From: Plectrocnemia conspersa
Taxonomy: Eukaryota > Arthropoda > Insecta > Trichoptera > Polycentropodidae
Assembly: GCA_009617715.1 (NCBI GenBank)
Contig: VTFK01000160.1
Location: forward strand, 930,001 to 994,000
Direction: 5' to 3'
Length of the DNA: 64,000 nt
Part shown: positions 49,930 to 61,969 of the stretch, piece after piece
Layout: every line of letters starts with the position of its first letter
How positions within the stretch are numbered: position 1 is the first letter of the stretch
The notes under the pieces: model-generated
The model's input: the letters and a program-made list of their open reading frames with translations, nothing else
Databases searched by the model: none
Told to the model about the DNA's origin: nothing
Program-made: the position numbers and the translations under genes

Positions 49930-50460
49930 AAAAATGTAACGTTCGACGTCAGACGATTTATTTTTTAAATCACGTACAACCACACACACACGCGCGAATC
50001 TTTCCTGGCAAACCATATGTGATGTGAAATATTTCTTTTGAAAAAAAAAAACAATAAAACGGAACGTATCGGAAAGCACTCAGGGCGAGTCTTGCGCGCT
50101 TAACGAGATACGCAAAAACATTTTTTCTTTCCATCAATTGTCTCCTGCGAGGAAAAGGAATAAAGAAAAGATCTTTATTACAATGGAGCCAACTCTTCGA
50201 AAATACCATGAATTTCAATTTCTACCTTAGAAATGAGGAGAGACACTTGAAAAACGCCTAAAATAAAATATATGTGTTTACCAAGCGGAAATGTATTTTT
50301 TCCCGATTAAATTACTGGGCGAAACTACGCCTATATGCTTAGAAAACTTTTCTAGTTTCGCTACTGTCGTTGTATCGAACGCGTATGGGCGTACAAGTTT
50401 CGTTACATTGTTTCGGCGTAGGCGCCTAATGAAAACGAACGACACTGCCCTAATTAATAT
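49930..50460. promoter_or_regulatory. GC-richer non-coding island
   Basis: Mixed blocks at 49930-50180 (with an ACACACACACGCGCG stretch) and 50290-50460. Frames of 67-82 codons lack domains. Confidence 0.3.
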
Positions 50461-50850
50461 AAATATTTATTATTTTGTTTGCGTTTGTTTTTAAATTGAA
50501 TTATACGCTTTTTCGTGCTCCTGTATGTGTTGCGTATTAATTTATTAAGACGCATGAGTTACCGACCTCTCTGTAATTATTTTATACTAGCACCATAAAG
50601 ATGGTTTTTATTCAATTAATTTTGCTTTGAAAATCTCATCATAACATAGTGAATAAACCGCTTAAGTGATAAAAATATATTTTGAAGCACATAGGCGGTA
50701 TATAATTACGTAGAGGCAATGTTTAAGAAAGAGGTTAAATAAACAATAAGAAATGAACTGAAAGCATTTGATGCAATACTTATTTAAAAGAATTTAGAAA
50801 ATTATATATATACATAAACCAAAAAACGTGTTATTGCATTAAAGACTGGC
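50461..50850. other. AT-rich stretch, no gene seen
   Basis: No supported feature before the possible RT motif. Confidence 0.45.
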
Positions 50851-50851
50851 G

Positions 50852-50960
50852 CTGCCCTTATATTATGTAGACGATATGTGCATCTTAAGTCACTCTAAAT
50901 AAATTCTGATACACAGCATTTGTCTAAGAAATTAATAAGGCTGTAAAGATCACTTTCTTT
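50852..50960 (+). mobile_element. Possible LINE RT catalytic-box relic
   Basis: The plus-strand frame gives LYYVDDMCILSHSK (50858-50899), resembling the FADDICLLSH segment of RTE-like reverse transcriptases, with the catalytic DD kept (50870-50875). A stop follows, and one base later another frame gives SDTQHLSKKLIRL, in the position of the following D.Q..L..L segment. Upstream RT motifs are not visible. The match is short, so this remains tentative. Confidence 0.4.
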
Positions 50961-51009
50961 AACATCATATATAGTAGTGTCCAACAAAAAATATTACCGC
51001 ATAAGGTAG

Positions 51010-51317
51010 GAATCAATTGCCGAATCTACTATAGCTATTTGGGTAGACAGCAGTCGTAAAGCTAGGTTGAAGTTTTCGGTCGAAATCCTCTTTAATATTA
51101 ATTCAGAACTATCTGCTCCATCTGGGCAGTCAGAGTGAAGCTTTGTCCAAATTAGACCAAGACAAAAGCTGTATCGAAGTCGGTGTCAAAACGCGTTTGT
51201 TGGCGTCGGCATATCAATGCACCCTCTGCTGAAAGTAGTGATGCTCAGGTGTATCAAGTTGAAATTGCTGAGCAGCAAATATCAGCTGTCGATGTGCAAC
51301 GTGCTATGAATAATTAA
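51010..51317 (+). pseudogene. Coding-derived block in three overlapping frames, unidentified
   Basis: Three plus-strand frames are open in succession: 51010-51138 (42 codons), 51071-51232 (53 codons) and 51156-51317 (53 codons). Residue composition is rich in S, A, E, K, Q and V, e.g. VYQVEIAEQQISAVDVQRA near the end, unlike chance frames in AT-rich DNA here. The pattern fits a decayed coding sequence with frameshifts, perhaps the same element as the RT-like box 60-150 bp upstream. I do not recognise the protein. Confidence 0.35.
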
Positions 51318-52089
51318 AACTGAAAATTCAAGTCTTAGGGACAATCAAAAAGAGTTTTTTTTATATAAAACCTGGTTTACCTTAATAATTTATGATAAAA
51401 TTTGGTGATTTTGTAGCGCTTTGGACATACTATATAAACTTAATTCCCTATTAGAAAATGCTACTTTTTTAAAGAATTTTATTCCCCCCATATGTATGCA
51501 TTTTAATATTCAAAATTTCAGTATTATATAAAATTATTAAAATGTGATTTCATTTCCTTATGCCATGAGAGTATTATCTAGGTTTCTTTTTCACCAATTA
51601 CATATTTGAATTTTGTTTAACCATATCGTTTTTAGGAGGATTTTTGGAGCGCGACATTTTTTTTTCGGCGTTGATAATAAGTGGTTACTGTCTCAAAGCA
51701 GATTATGCTATATGGTGGTCTTTGAAATATTTTCAAATGTTGCTTTTATTCTGTGTAACTAGATCTCTCTTTCTTTTGTTGTGTGACGTGCGGTCTAACG
51801 GTTGATAATTATGTAGTGTAAGAGATCTTTCTTTTCTGAATTATTACTTTTTGTATTGCAAGAGTTTCTCTTTTCGTTGTTCAAGTGGTCGTTAAGGTGA
51901 CAGTTAAATTGTAACTGATGGCGCAGGTGGCGTAAACGCCTCACAAATATATTTAATTATAATAAAAAAATATATTAAGTAGCTATCTTGAACCATACTC
52001 AAACCAATTTGTCAATGAACAAATTATCGATTGTGTCAATGCCGTACATGCCTATAGACTTGCACAGACCTTTTGTTCGACTGCCATAA
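51318..52089. other. AT-rich stretch, no gene seen
   Basis: Nothing supported. Confidence 0.5.
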
Positions 52090-52365
52090 ATTTTTAATAA
52101 AACATCACGACCTCGCTTATGATCTCAGTCCTGCGTGTTCCAGAGTTCATTGAGCGGACTGGATGCAAGTCCCATTGTTTTACGAGCGATCCGATACGCC
52201 CGAAGCACTCTCGGTTTTTAGGGGGTCGTAACGGAAGGGTGAAAAAGTTGCAAGACGGCCACTCGAGACGGACCCGATGCGAGGGTTCAAAAGCGATAAA
52301 GAGCCGGCAATCCTGCTCAGGGACAAAGTGCAAAAGTTTCCGCGGCGGCCTGTAAAAGTGTCCAA
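52090..52365. promoter_or_regulatory. GC-rich non-coding island
   Basis: Sharp, CpG-rich block. Frames of 61-79 codons are open in three phases on both strands at once, which argues for low stop density rather than a gene. No repeat structure seen. Candidate regulatory element or promoter. Confidence 0.38.
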
Positions 52366-53095
52366 TAAAACATACCTAAGTAGGTTGTTGTACAGTCTAA
52401 AGTCTAAAGGGACGACAACAAGCTCCTGGAGAGTAGTGAAGTTTTAAATTTTGTAACCCTATACAGCGGGCTTGGCAAATTCGTTGCGTAGCTTGAACCG
52501 ACTAAGCTATATTGAATTTGGTTAAGGGTGTGTTTAAAATATTTTAAAATATTTTTTTCTCTACATCTACATATCCTAAACGATACCCACAATATTTTCC
52601 ACTGAGTCTTTAATAGCTTATAATTAAAAATATTTCTAAATTAGATATAACTTGTTTTATATTTGTACTAATGCTATTTGTGAACCTTTCTTATTTATAT
52701 TCTCCATCATTGCTTAATTTTTTTTAAAGCATTAGTATGTTTTGGAATACCTGATTATATTGCACAGAGGTCCTATTAAAATTAAAATGTATCATTAGAG
52801 ACTAAAACATTTAATGATATTTATTTATGGACTAGCAAAAGACAAGAGTAAGTTTATATAAAATATATCAGGTGATCCAATTTTGCCATATAGGTATTAT
52901 TTTTAATCATCCTTTGCTATTTTTTATTAGCAACACTCAAAAAAATACTAAACATTCTCTGGAATGTCGCAAGGATCAAATCTTGGTGAATTGCTGTTTC
53001 TTACAGGATGTTTTATATTTAGTATGGAGGATTGCTTAAAATTTAACATTAATATACTGTATATTATTAAATTACTAAATAAAGTATCTGCAGAC

Positions 53096-53162
<67 letters not shown>

Positions 53163-54769
53163 GTAATTATTATCTTTTTATACAAATAAAAATTATATAA
53201 TTTATATTTTAAAATATTTTTTATGAATATAAATAGTTATAATTATACAAAATATTACTTAATAAAATCATATTTTCTAAATAATTTAATTAAAATCACA
53301 TAAAAAGTTAACAATTTTGTGTTGTAAATTTTAAATCAATAATTAATAAAAGGTATTTCTTTTATGTTTTAAATAAAAATTATTCTTGTAGTTTTTTTAA
53401 TATAAGTAACGTTTTATTGGTTTCTTTTCTTATATTTTACGTGCTTTATTTATTCTTTTAAAATTTCCCAAATAGTTGTGTTGAACGTTACAAGTAGCTA
53501 ATTAGTATAATTTAATTTATTGATTTTTTAATATTATAAAATATTTCTACATGTATTAAAAAAATATATGAAAAGAGAACAACCTTTATACTGTAGACCC
53601 AATTTTCAGTCGGGATTTGTGTGTAAAAGTCAAATTAAACGAAGGAGAGAGAGAGAGGAAAAAATAACTGTGTGCGAGGTGGAAAGTTTTGATTGATGGT
53701 GTTGTATATATGTTGTTCAGCTTGAATGTTGTTTTTTCAAAGTAAATAAAAAACCGAGGTTATTGTGTTTGAAAAAGTTTTAAAATGTACTATGTTTTAC
53801 AAAATCCGTTATATTTTAATGAACAAATATGGTGTTTTTCTGTGTTGTGTTTGATCTTATTTGAAAAGTTTTTTCATAATAAAAATATAAGGGAAAATAT
53901 TTTTATGGGTGTCATGGGTAGCTTTGCTAAAAAATGATAATATACTATTATACACAATTATAACACAATATATAAATTAAAATATCTCTCTGAGAATTTG
54001 TGTTATTATATTTGTAAACCGCTGCTAGGTTTGTGGGCATAGTTCGCAGAATTTCAGACGTGCGTGTGGCGTGTGTCTTGACTGTTCATGCGGCACCAAT
54101 TTCTCATTTAATGTATCATTATCTGATAATTGGTCAGAACTGTTTGTGTATTACTAATACGTATTTATATGTAAGCTCTCGAATTATTATGCGTGGTTCT
54201 GATTTAAATGAAGGATATAGGTGTTTTATATCTTCTGTTGTAATACAAAAAGCGCAAGCTCAATTAACTACAACAGTGTTAACACAATCAACAGCTATAC
54301 ATAATTAGTGGATACTAGAGTGAAAGCAAATTTGAAATATGTTTTAATAATTTTAAATTATTATTACAGTGTATAGTCAATTTATTAAAAATACTATTGC
54401 AGTATTGCTTCAAATATTAAAAATATCTAAGAAAATCTGATCGTTGATGATTGATCATAATTAAAATGATATTTCAGGCATTACTCATATCTATCGTGCA
54501 GCTATATATGATCCATTGTATATCAAAATAAAATAATTTGTATATAAACACATATTTATTTAATATACTTACGATTGATTTTTACTTAACTTATACCCTT
54601 TTATGTATCGTAAGCATAATCAATATTGTAATTTATAATTTCTGTTAAAAAAATCTAATCCGCGTTCGCTCATAATTCCATTACTTTTACCTAGCACCTT
54701 AATAAACTCGTAAATTACAAAAACAGCAGCAAAAAATATTGCATTGTGAAGGTTTGAAGTTAAAGTAGC
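52366..54769. other. AT-rich stretch with TA array, no gene supported
   Basis: Includes the TA array at 53102-53159. A 91-codon plus-strand frame at 54033-54308 has varied residues but no recognisable domain and a non-ATG start; I do not call it a gene. Confidence 0.45.
53102..53159. repeat. (TA)n microsatellite, 58 nt
   Basis: Uninterrupted TA dinucleotide array. Confidence 0.98.
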
Positions 54770-54975
54770 GTTGATTGCTGAATAAAACAATTTACCAACT
54801 TTGAAGCCGGTTAAGCGTAAGTCTGTTGTGTCGGATTTTCCCTACTTTCGTTTCAATTATAAACTCTCGTTTTTTCACGGTTTATAATATTTTTTACTGA
54901 ATGAAGGACGGCAAGGGCGAACTCGAAAAAGTCCACGGACGAAGCCGGTGGCGCGGAAAGAATTTAAAAGGCGAC
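54770..54975. promoter_or_regulatory. GC-richer non-coding island
   Basis: Block with CpGs in 54905-54960 next to a TTTATAATATTTTTTAC spacer. No coding frame. Weak regulatory candidate. Confidence 0.28.
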
Positions 54976-55504
54976 GTTTGCTGAATAGAGTGAAAAAATT
55001 AAACGAAAATAATTTCAATAAAATATTGAAATAGGATTATTTATGAAAGTCAACAATGGTTAGATTTTTTTTGAATAGTGCCCTGTCAATTATTCTGTGA
55101 CCCGTGATTTTAAATAAATAAATCTTAATTGAAAAATAAATGTTAAAATATTAAAATGTCATATATTAGACACAATAATTATGTTGGGTTTTCAGTCATT
55201 TAAACAACCATTTTAATTAAACTAGAAGAGAGATCTAATCTTGAAAGTGAAATCACACGCAGTATATTTAAAACAATAAATATAAGACATACAATATAAT
55301 AGAACAGTCGTCCCAAGAAAATAATCACTCATATGTACCATTGAAAAACTACCCTTTGTTTGGAAAAGACGCGCATTAGACAATTATTTATACCACGTGT
55401 ATATTAAGAACACATCATTATGAGTCCCAGCTGCTTCACATACACTACAGCCGACAATAATATAACTCAATATTTTCCGACTTCCAAGACTTGCCATTTC
55501 AACT
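54976..55504. other. AT-rich stretch, no gene seen
   Basis: AT-rich to about 55310, then more balanced toward the retroelement-like fragment; the latter part may be its 3' untranslated remains on the minus strand. Confidence 0.4.
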
Positions 55505-55790
55505 CTACCGCCTGATAGGGGCATCTAAATTTCTCATATCATCATCATTATTGACAATACTTAGATGGAGCTTTGACTCCTCCAAGAATGTTCTCCATCT
55601 CTTTCTGAACTGCACCAAGTTTTTCCAGTTCATCGAGTTCATCTGTACTGGAATTTTTTGTAACTCTTGTAGTAATTTATATATGTTTGTAAAATAACCT
55701 ATTACTATTTCTTCCGGAGTCTATTAAGCTACAAAGTCACTCCCTTTTGGCCTCAAAATTTGAAAAATACAATCTCGTTTTTATTATATT
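55505..55790 (-). mobile_element. Decayed retroelement-like fragment, copy 2
   Basis: A minus-strand frame of 71 codons (55720-55505) includes MNSMNWKNLVQFRKRWRTFL (from about 55642) followed by EESKLHL, and ends after APIRR. The W..LVQ.R.RWR.FLEE pattern recalls the last residues of RTE-like LINE proteins, where a tryptophan/arginine-rich segment precedes the stop. Just upstream on the minus strand, two stops (55726-55721) interrupt a frame with RPKGSDFVA. The upstream 75 bp resemble copy 1 at 43775-43850. No upstream RT domain is visible to the right. Confidence 0.5.
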
Positions 55791-57129
55791 TGTTGAATGA
55801 GCAATGCGACTAAAATGTATATTTGTTATTTGGTCTAGTTATACAATTATTTTGATAGAATCTTCGGATCTAACATTATATTTTGTCTGAGCCATTAATG
55901 GTAAGGTTTATATTTAACTTTTTGTGAAACAAAGAACTTACAAAAGGTTAATGTGTCCCACATACTTACATCACGAAGTTTATTTATAGATTGCCAAAAT
56001 TAGCTTAGCTACTTGAATATCAAATTAAAAACATTGGATTGTGTTTCAAGAAGAGTAATACATTACGTATTTTTAATTATAAACATATGTTTATATCTAA
56101 TATTTTATTTTATTATTAAAAAAATTCACTACTTTAATGAGACGCTTTTGGATGTTTACTTCCAATCATCATAATTTACTGTATAAGAAATAGTATTATG
56201 CAATATATAAGTTACAATAACACCGGATACTAATATATTTTGCTTTATGCTGTAAATTTTGCACTATACCTAAATTTTAAAAGCAATAAAAAATATTTTT
56301 ATGTTATTTCGACTTTGCCATAAAAGGTTTATCACTCTTTAGTTATTGTGTTGTATTCACTGGTCTTTTGTAATACTTATTTTAATTGTAGCAATTACAG
56401 TTAATTGCTACAATTTATTTTTATTTGCAGGTGAAATGTAAATCAAGGTCCGAATGTTTTCTCTGAAGTTGAGTATTGACTTTTATTTAAGAAATCTTCA
56501 CTGTCAGATTAAAAAATATATTATTATATTTATTCGTAGACCTTTCGGTAAATTGCGTTTCTTATAGGCGTTATTACAGGTTAGTTATTATACGTGGTTT
56601 ATATTTAATGTCAAAATAAATGCGCCTCTTGCATAGTTACGGTTTTCGTTGTTGTTAAACACTGTCCGTTTTTTCTGTTTTTATTACATAGCTTGCTTTT
56701 AAAATCCGTCATAAAAATGCAATGTTTAATGGTTTGTTTGTTGCAAGTTTGTATGTAAATAGTGTTGTTTTTACTTTGAAATTACTTTAAAGTGGTCGTT
56801 TTTTCTATTCATTATTTTATATTTATTTTGTATTGTAACATCGTCAAATGCATTTCTATGTGCCTGGTATTTTAAAAATATAATTTAACTTAAATGATGT
56901 TAATCACACTTATTATCGTCTCGTCTTGTATTGTGTGTGTTTATTACTTGTCAAATGATATTCGGTAAAAAAAATATTTGAATCTATAATAGTACCAAGT
57001 ATCGGTATTTGCTATTTGTATACAAGCTGACGGTGTTTTCTGCAAATTGATATTTTAATTGAATAAAAATGTAGCATTATGATATATAATATTAATAAAA
57101 AAGTATAAAAACATTTTTCCGGTTTATTA
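55791..57129. other. AT-rich stretch with perfect hairpin, no gene seen
   Basis: Holds the 14-bp-arm inverted repeat at 56384-56415. A pyrimidine-rich TTATTTTTATTTGCAG ending at 56430 could serve as a splice acceptor, but no exon follows that I can support. Confidence 0.45.
56384..56415. repeat. Perfect inverted repeat, 14-bp arms, 4-nt loop
   Basis: AATTGTAGCAATTA (56384-56397), loop CAGT, then the exact reverse complement TAATTGCTACAATT (56402-56415). Each arm itself contains a near-palindromic AATT...AATT. It sits 15 bp upstream of a splice-acceptor-like tract. Confidence 0.9.
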
Positions 57130-57620
57130 TAAAAAACAATCCTCTCCATTGTGACCCAGAAACAGGGTCACCCCACAACCGCTTCGGATTACAATCGCCA
57201 TATTTTCCGTTGGACTCAATTTTTCATTACTTCACTAAACGTTGAAAAAAACAGCACAGAGGCTCGCTCTCTAAATCAATTTCGCTCCTAATAACACAGA
57301 GACCGCTCCTTCGGTTCAACGAGTGGTCCCTTAATTCGATTTCCGGTTACATGGTGGTGTCTCGTTAGCGGTCGTCGATTTTGTGTCTAGTTTTTTTCTC
57401 TTTTCTCCTTCGGCCACTTCATTAACGATCCGTGCATTCGGGGGTTCTTCTCTTCGTAAAAAATAATGTGAAAACTTTTTCTCCTTCGGATGGAAATTGA
57501 ATTTATGGTCTCCCTTTGTTTCGGGCGCCCGGGGCGTCGGGACGAAAGCCGCAATTGCAATAAAAAAAGGGTCGACGACATCCGAATCGCGGCTTTTGTG
57601 CCATAATTATGCGAAAAAAT
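57130..57620. promoter_or_regulatory. Large GC-rich non-coding island
   Basis: About 490 bp, with CpG-dense GGCGCCCGGGGCGTCGGGAC (about 57522-57541). CTTAATTCGATTTCC (about 57330) and TCATTAACGATCC (about 57419) supply TAAT-type cores. A 93-codon minus-strand frame lacks a domain. Among the best regulatory candidates by composition. Confidence 0.4.
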
Positions 57621-59990
57621 TATAATAAGACTATAACATAAACCGCTGTTTAATAGGTCCGTGTCCAATTCAAAACTCGATTAACTGAATTTGAAAAATA
57701 CACGTATTTATTAATTAATATTATTTAAATATTTAGGTAAAAATAAAGTTTATTCTCTCTAAATCATATATCTTTCAATATCAATAAATTAAATCTTATG
57801 AAATATTTTGTTGTCCGTCCCTTTTTGATAGGATTAATATTTTTTTAAATAATAGCCGCTAGAGCAGATTACGAACGGTCGTTTTGATAGAAATTCCGAA
57901 TGCACGCGTTACGTTTATCAATGTAACTAATGCTATAATTCTTTCTAATTTATGGCGGGTACTTTGCGAGTATCTGTTAAAATCTTGATCACGGTGGTGT
58001 GCCATTTTAATAGAGAAAACCATTTTTAATTATAGTTTAATACGCTTTACAACATATTTTATATCATGAGTAAATTTTTTCAATTGTAAATGAAAAAGTG
58101 AGTCAATTGATGGTTCCTAAATGTTAAAAATTTACGATATCATATTGTAATGGGTAAGATAATGAATTGGTTATTTAAATACAATCGATTTGCTATAAAT
58201 TAATTGTTTGTTCTTTAATAACATATTTAGATAAAAAAATAGGTGATTAAAACTTAAGTTCATTTTCAACTTCTATGATATTCGTATAATATATATAAAA
58301 ATAACATAAATGTTTTTAGTCATTAAATAATAATAAAAAAATATAGTATACTATAATACATTAAAAAATACATTATCGGAACACCTTTTCTTAGTACATC
58401 ATAAACGCAAAACAATTATTTATTCAAATAACATTTTTTGTACTTTGTTTCAGGTAAGCAACGAGATTTTCCGCATCAAAAAATATAATTAAGAAGAATG
58501 CAATGCTATCACTGGAGCAGACTAATTCTGGTATTTAATATATTATATATATGTGTATGTTTTGATAAATAAATTTTATTTAAAAATGGTTTTGCTTATC
58601 ATAATCCAATTTTAAAGAACTATTTATTTTAAATTATGCGATTTTTTTATAAAAATAAAGAGTTATTATGCTAATTTACTATATGTACACAAAAATATCT
58701 ACATTGTAAGTAGATAACTTGTAATCTAAATATCATAAACTAGTATATAAACAACGATAAGCAAGATCAGTATAAACTTTGAAATTCCTTTTAAGTTACT
58801 TTTGTGAGCTAAGAAATAAAATGTCTTTATCTAGTGTGAATACTCTTGGGAATAAAAAGGGACAAAGAGATAAGTTTTGAATTTTGGGTACGGATTACGA
58901 AACAAACACATTTTCATGTTCATGTTATATTGTTATTCAAAACTATTCACATACAATAAAATAATCCAACTATATAAAATCTTTTTAGAGTATTAAACTA
59001 ATAACATAATCGCTGACAAAAATATAATATTATAATATATATAAACATTGAAACACTTATTTTTTTAATAAATATTTAGTTTATTATATTTAAAATATCT
59101 TTAAAAAAGTGTCCATATAATAAATATATTGTGCTTGGTTATTGAATTACCGTTTTTTTATTGGCATTGAATCTATATAACTAATCATTTATGGTAAAGC
59201 ATATTTTTTCCATAAAATTATTTTAGGTGTCTTATAGATTGCTTTTTATTAATTAATAAATCTATTCATCCTGGCAAAAATTGTATATACATATTGTAAA
59301 TATTGCTGCCTTTAATTTTTTATTGTTCAGATTATTAAAAATTGATTGATGTGATAAAAAAACAATAATAAAAGATTTGTATGTATTATCAAAAATATAT
59401 AAGCTTTCATAAAATATAAAAATTATAACTGCTATTAAAATAAAAAAAATATGGCATACAAATAAAATGACAATTATTATATTTATGAAATATAAAAAAT
59501 ACATTTATTGGAATTTTCTCGATATAGCTCAGTTCCGCAAGAAAAGAAAATAAAGTGAAATTTCGTCCCTGTCGCAACAGTTTAACCTATTTATCCACCT
59601 GTAGAAAAAAGCAACAACAAAGGCCTTAAGAATACGAAATAAATAGACGTGTTATTCAATTTATGTCAGGATACCGAAAATTTTATATTGAAAAGCTATA
59701 TAAATTTATTGGACCGAAAGATTTATTTACTGTAGCTTGCGGTTCGTTGATGATAATTATGCGCGTAATTACCACCAATAACGTTAAACATTTCACAAAG
59801 CAAATTAACCTATTCGTTTAATTATTTGAGAGCATGTATTATACATGTAAAGCATGACGGTATATAAGCCGTTGAATGTCTTGGACAGCAGTGCCTAATT
59901 ATTTATTGACAAGTTGCCTAAATGCGTCATAAAGGACGATATGCATAATATATAATCATGGCACTAGTTATATATGTATATACATACACA
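57621..59990. other. AT-rich stretch, no gene seen
   Basis: More balanced patch at 57855-58000 without motif; otherwise A/T dominated. The 80-codon minus-strand frame at 59262-59504 is almost all F, I, Y and N and is chance. Confidence 0.5.
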
Positions 59991-59992
59991 TA

Positions 59993-60224
59993 TTGGGTAG
60001 ATTAAATAAAAACACTGGTGTACATAAATTAGGCAAGCTCCTCGTAGCCACCGCTGAAAATTTCTTTGTGTCGTATGGATCCATTAAGGAGCTGAATAGC
60101 TCATACTTTAACAGAGCAGAGCAATGATATTCTGGTCACAATGGTCAATAATGAGATGAGCAACTTAAAACCGATACTCTTGCCTTCAAAAGCACCCACT
60201 TTCTTAGATGTACTTTCACAATAA
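59993..60224 (+). pseudogene. Coding-like relic with one frameshift, unidentified
   Basis: One plus-strand frame (59993-60127, 44 codons, e.g. LGKLLVATAENFFVSYGSIK) ends in TGA while another (60096-60224, 42 codons, e.g. NDILVTMVNNEMSNLK then LPSKAPTFLDVLSQ) is already open, so a single shift near 60100-60125 would join them. Residues are balanced and unlike the chance frames around. No start, splice signals or domain can be assigned, though CAG followed by GTATAAG near 60335 could act as a donor. Confidence 0.33.
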
Positions 60225-60819
60225 GCACTATTAATCAAAAGAACAAAGTGTATTTTTTTGATGCGGCTCTGTTTGTGAAAAAAATATTTAAAAATTATTG
60301 TTGATAAGTGTTCAATAGCAGTGACGAGGAGCAGGTATAAGATTTTTATAATATTTAAGAAAAAAAATATTATGTATTTTCTCTTATGCTTTTATTTTAT
60401 TAAGTTGTTTGAGAAAGTTTTGAAAGCCTTTAGGTGGGAATATAGGCCGGTGAGAAATTACTGCATACACCTGAAAATATACAAGGCGATGGTTCCCGTT
60501 GTTTAGCTTTCTGCTTGTTACTAATTTTCGAGCGTTCGGGATGAACTTATTACACCTGACTTTGCAATTACGATTATGTTTTGTATCTAGTATTCGCAAT
60601 CGTCTCTACATCTGTAAGTCATTTTCTATTATCTTTAACTAGTGATGTAGCATTTAATACCTCGTATTTCGTTTTGCATATTTAAGTAAATTTTACGTCA
60701 AGAACAATTATCGTAATAGTTTTCTGGGCTTTTCCTTGTTGTCCTGGGTTAATCTCAACATTTTAATATCAAATTTAATTAATTTCAATATTTAATTACA
60801 CTTTAATGGAATTTAAATA
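60225..60819. other. AT-rich stretch, no gene seen
   Basis: Nothing supported. Frames of 61 and 71 codons overlap on opposite strands around 60384-60599 without domains. Confidence 0.45.
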
Positions 60820-61125
60820 TGCCTCCGAGTGATAAAGGTTAATAATACAAGCGGAAGTAAGTCAATTTGCCAGCGCGAGAGCGACAGCAACAAAGCGGCA
60901 TTGGATGCGATACGTATTGTAATACGCGCCGTTTCCTATTGGTACCACGGCGTTCCGGCCCGTTCCCCCGGGGCTCATAATGAGCTCGTTTCACCCTGAT
61001 AGATAGATTTCACGCTCCATTTTTTTGTTTCGTCCCAACAAACTGATTCGTCGAACTCGAACATCTTTCCGGGTAATCATTTTGTCTGAGCCCGCAGCGC
61101 AAACAATTCCTCGAACGAAAAAACC
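60820..61125. promoter_or_regulatory. GC-rich non-coding island
   Basis: CpG-dense block with palindrome-rich text (GGTACC, CCCCGGGG, GAGCTC within 60945-60990) and a GGGTAATCATTTTG site (about 61073). No coding frame. Regulatory candidate. Confidence 0.38.
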
Positions 61126-61589
61126 CACCTAATTTTGTTACAATTTTTATTTAAATTATATACACAACGTACATATATTTATATATCTTTATAAAAAGCT
61201 TTTTTAATGTATACGTATTTTTTATGGAAGAAAAAGCGATATAATATTTTTTTACGTCTTGTTTCGGCGCACGTAATTTGATGCGCATCGAGCTTTAAGC
61301 TCCGAGGAGTTGTATTAAATTTAATTAAGTTCAATCTTGAAATTTGGGTCAAGGCCAAATACTGTACAAAAATCGGACATATACGTATATATTCAGATTA
61401 ATATTCAAAAGGATAACTGTATTTAAAAGTAATTCTGGATGATCCATTAGGGAATTTATAAACGATAAAAAAATAATATTTATTATGAACGAATTTTATT
61501 TATTTTTTTCGCAGAATATTCGTAATTAATGAGGTGTAAAAATGTCGATAATATTTCTAAAAATGACTAGTTTTGCTTTATGCATTATC
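61126..61589. other. AT-rich stretch, no gene seen
   Basis: Nothing supported; GC-richer patch 61258-61310. Confidence 0.45.
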
Positions 61590-61665
61590 GTACAGCTTAT
61601 TACAGTCCGTAACGTCTCAGACCAGTAACTCTGAGGTTGCGGGTTCGAGCCCCAGCAGCGCACTT
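61590..61665 (+). other. tRNA-like fragment, possible SINE head or tRNA pseudogene
   Basis: GGTTCGAGCCC (61642-61652) matches the tRNA T-loop/B-box pattern GGTTCGANNCC. Just upstream, CTCAGA (61616-61621) pairs with TCTGAG (61630-61635) around an 8-nt loop, in the place of an anticodon arm. The T stem has only three G-C pairs (61641-61643 with 61651-61653). No matching acceptor stem or clear A-box is seen upstream, so it is not an intact tRNA gene. The A/T-rich tail that follows would fit a tRNA-derived SINE. Confidence 0.5.
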
Positions 61666-61969
61666 GAATTTTTATTTTTAAAAATGCACTATTATTAAAA
61701 AAAAGGCTATAAAATTGGTTATAAAATTATTACACTTAATAATTTAAGATTATTATTATAAATGTCACCGATTCCCAGATAGCATATATTTTTGCTAGAG
61801 AAAATCTGGTTCAATATATATTTAAAATAATATTTTTTTGCTTAAAAAATATTATCTTATAGTATGCATAAAATTCAATACCCTTATTTTTTTTATTATT
61901 ATTTGTGCAGTAATCAAAAATCTTGAATATTTCGGTGAAAGATGAAGTGTGTAAGATTATAATTTCTAC
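61666..61969. other. AT-rich stretch after the tRNA-like fragment
   Basis: A/T-rich, could be the body or tail of a SINE headed by the tRNA-like fragment; no boundary seen. Confidence 0.35.

Noticed and set aside
53581..53640. ACTGTAGACCCAATTTT as a second pogo-type end
   Set aside because: Only the first bases resemble the pogo end, and no inverse partner was found nearby.
54033..54308. 91-codon plus-strand frame with varied residues
   Set aside because: No domain, a non-ATG start and no convincing splice signals. I could not separate it from chance.
56415..56500. Exon beginning after the acceptor-like tract at 56430
   Set aside because: Following sequence has early stops in the frames I read and no recognisable protein or donor at a sensible distance.
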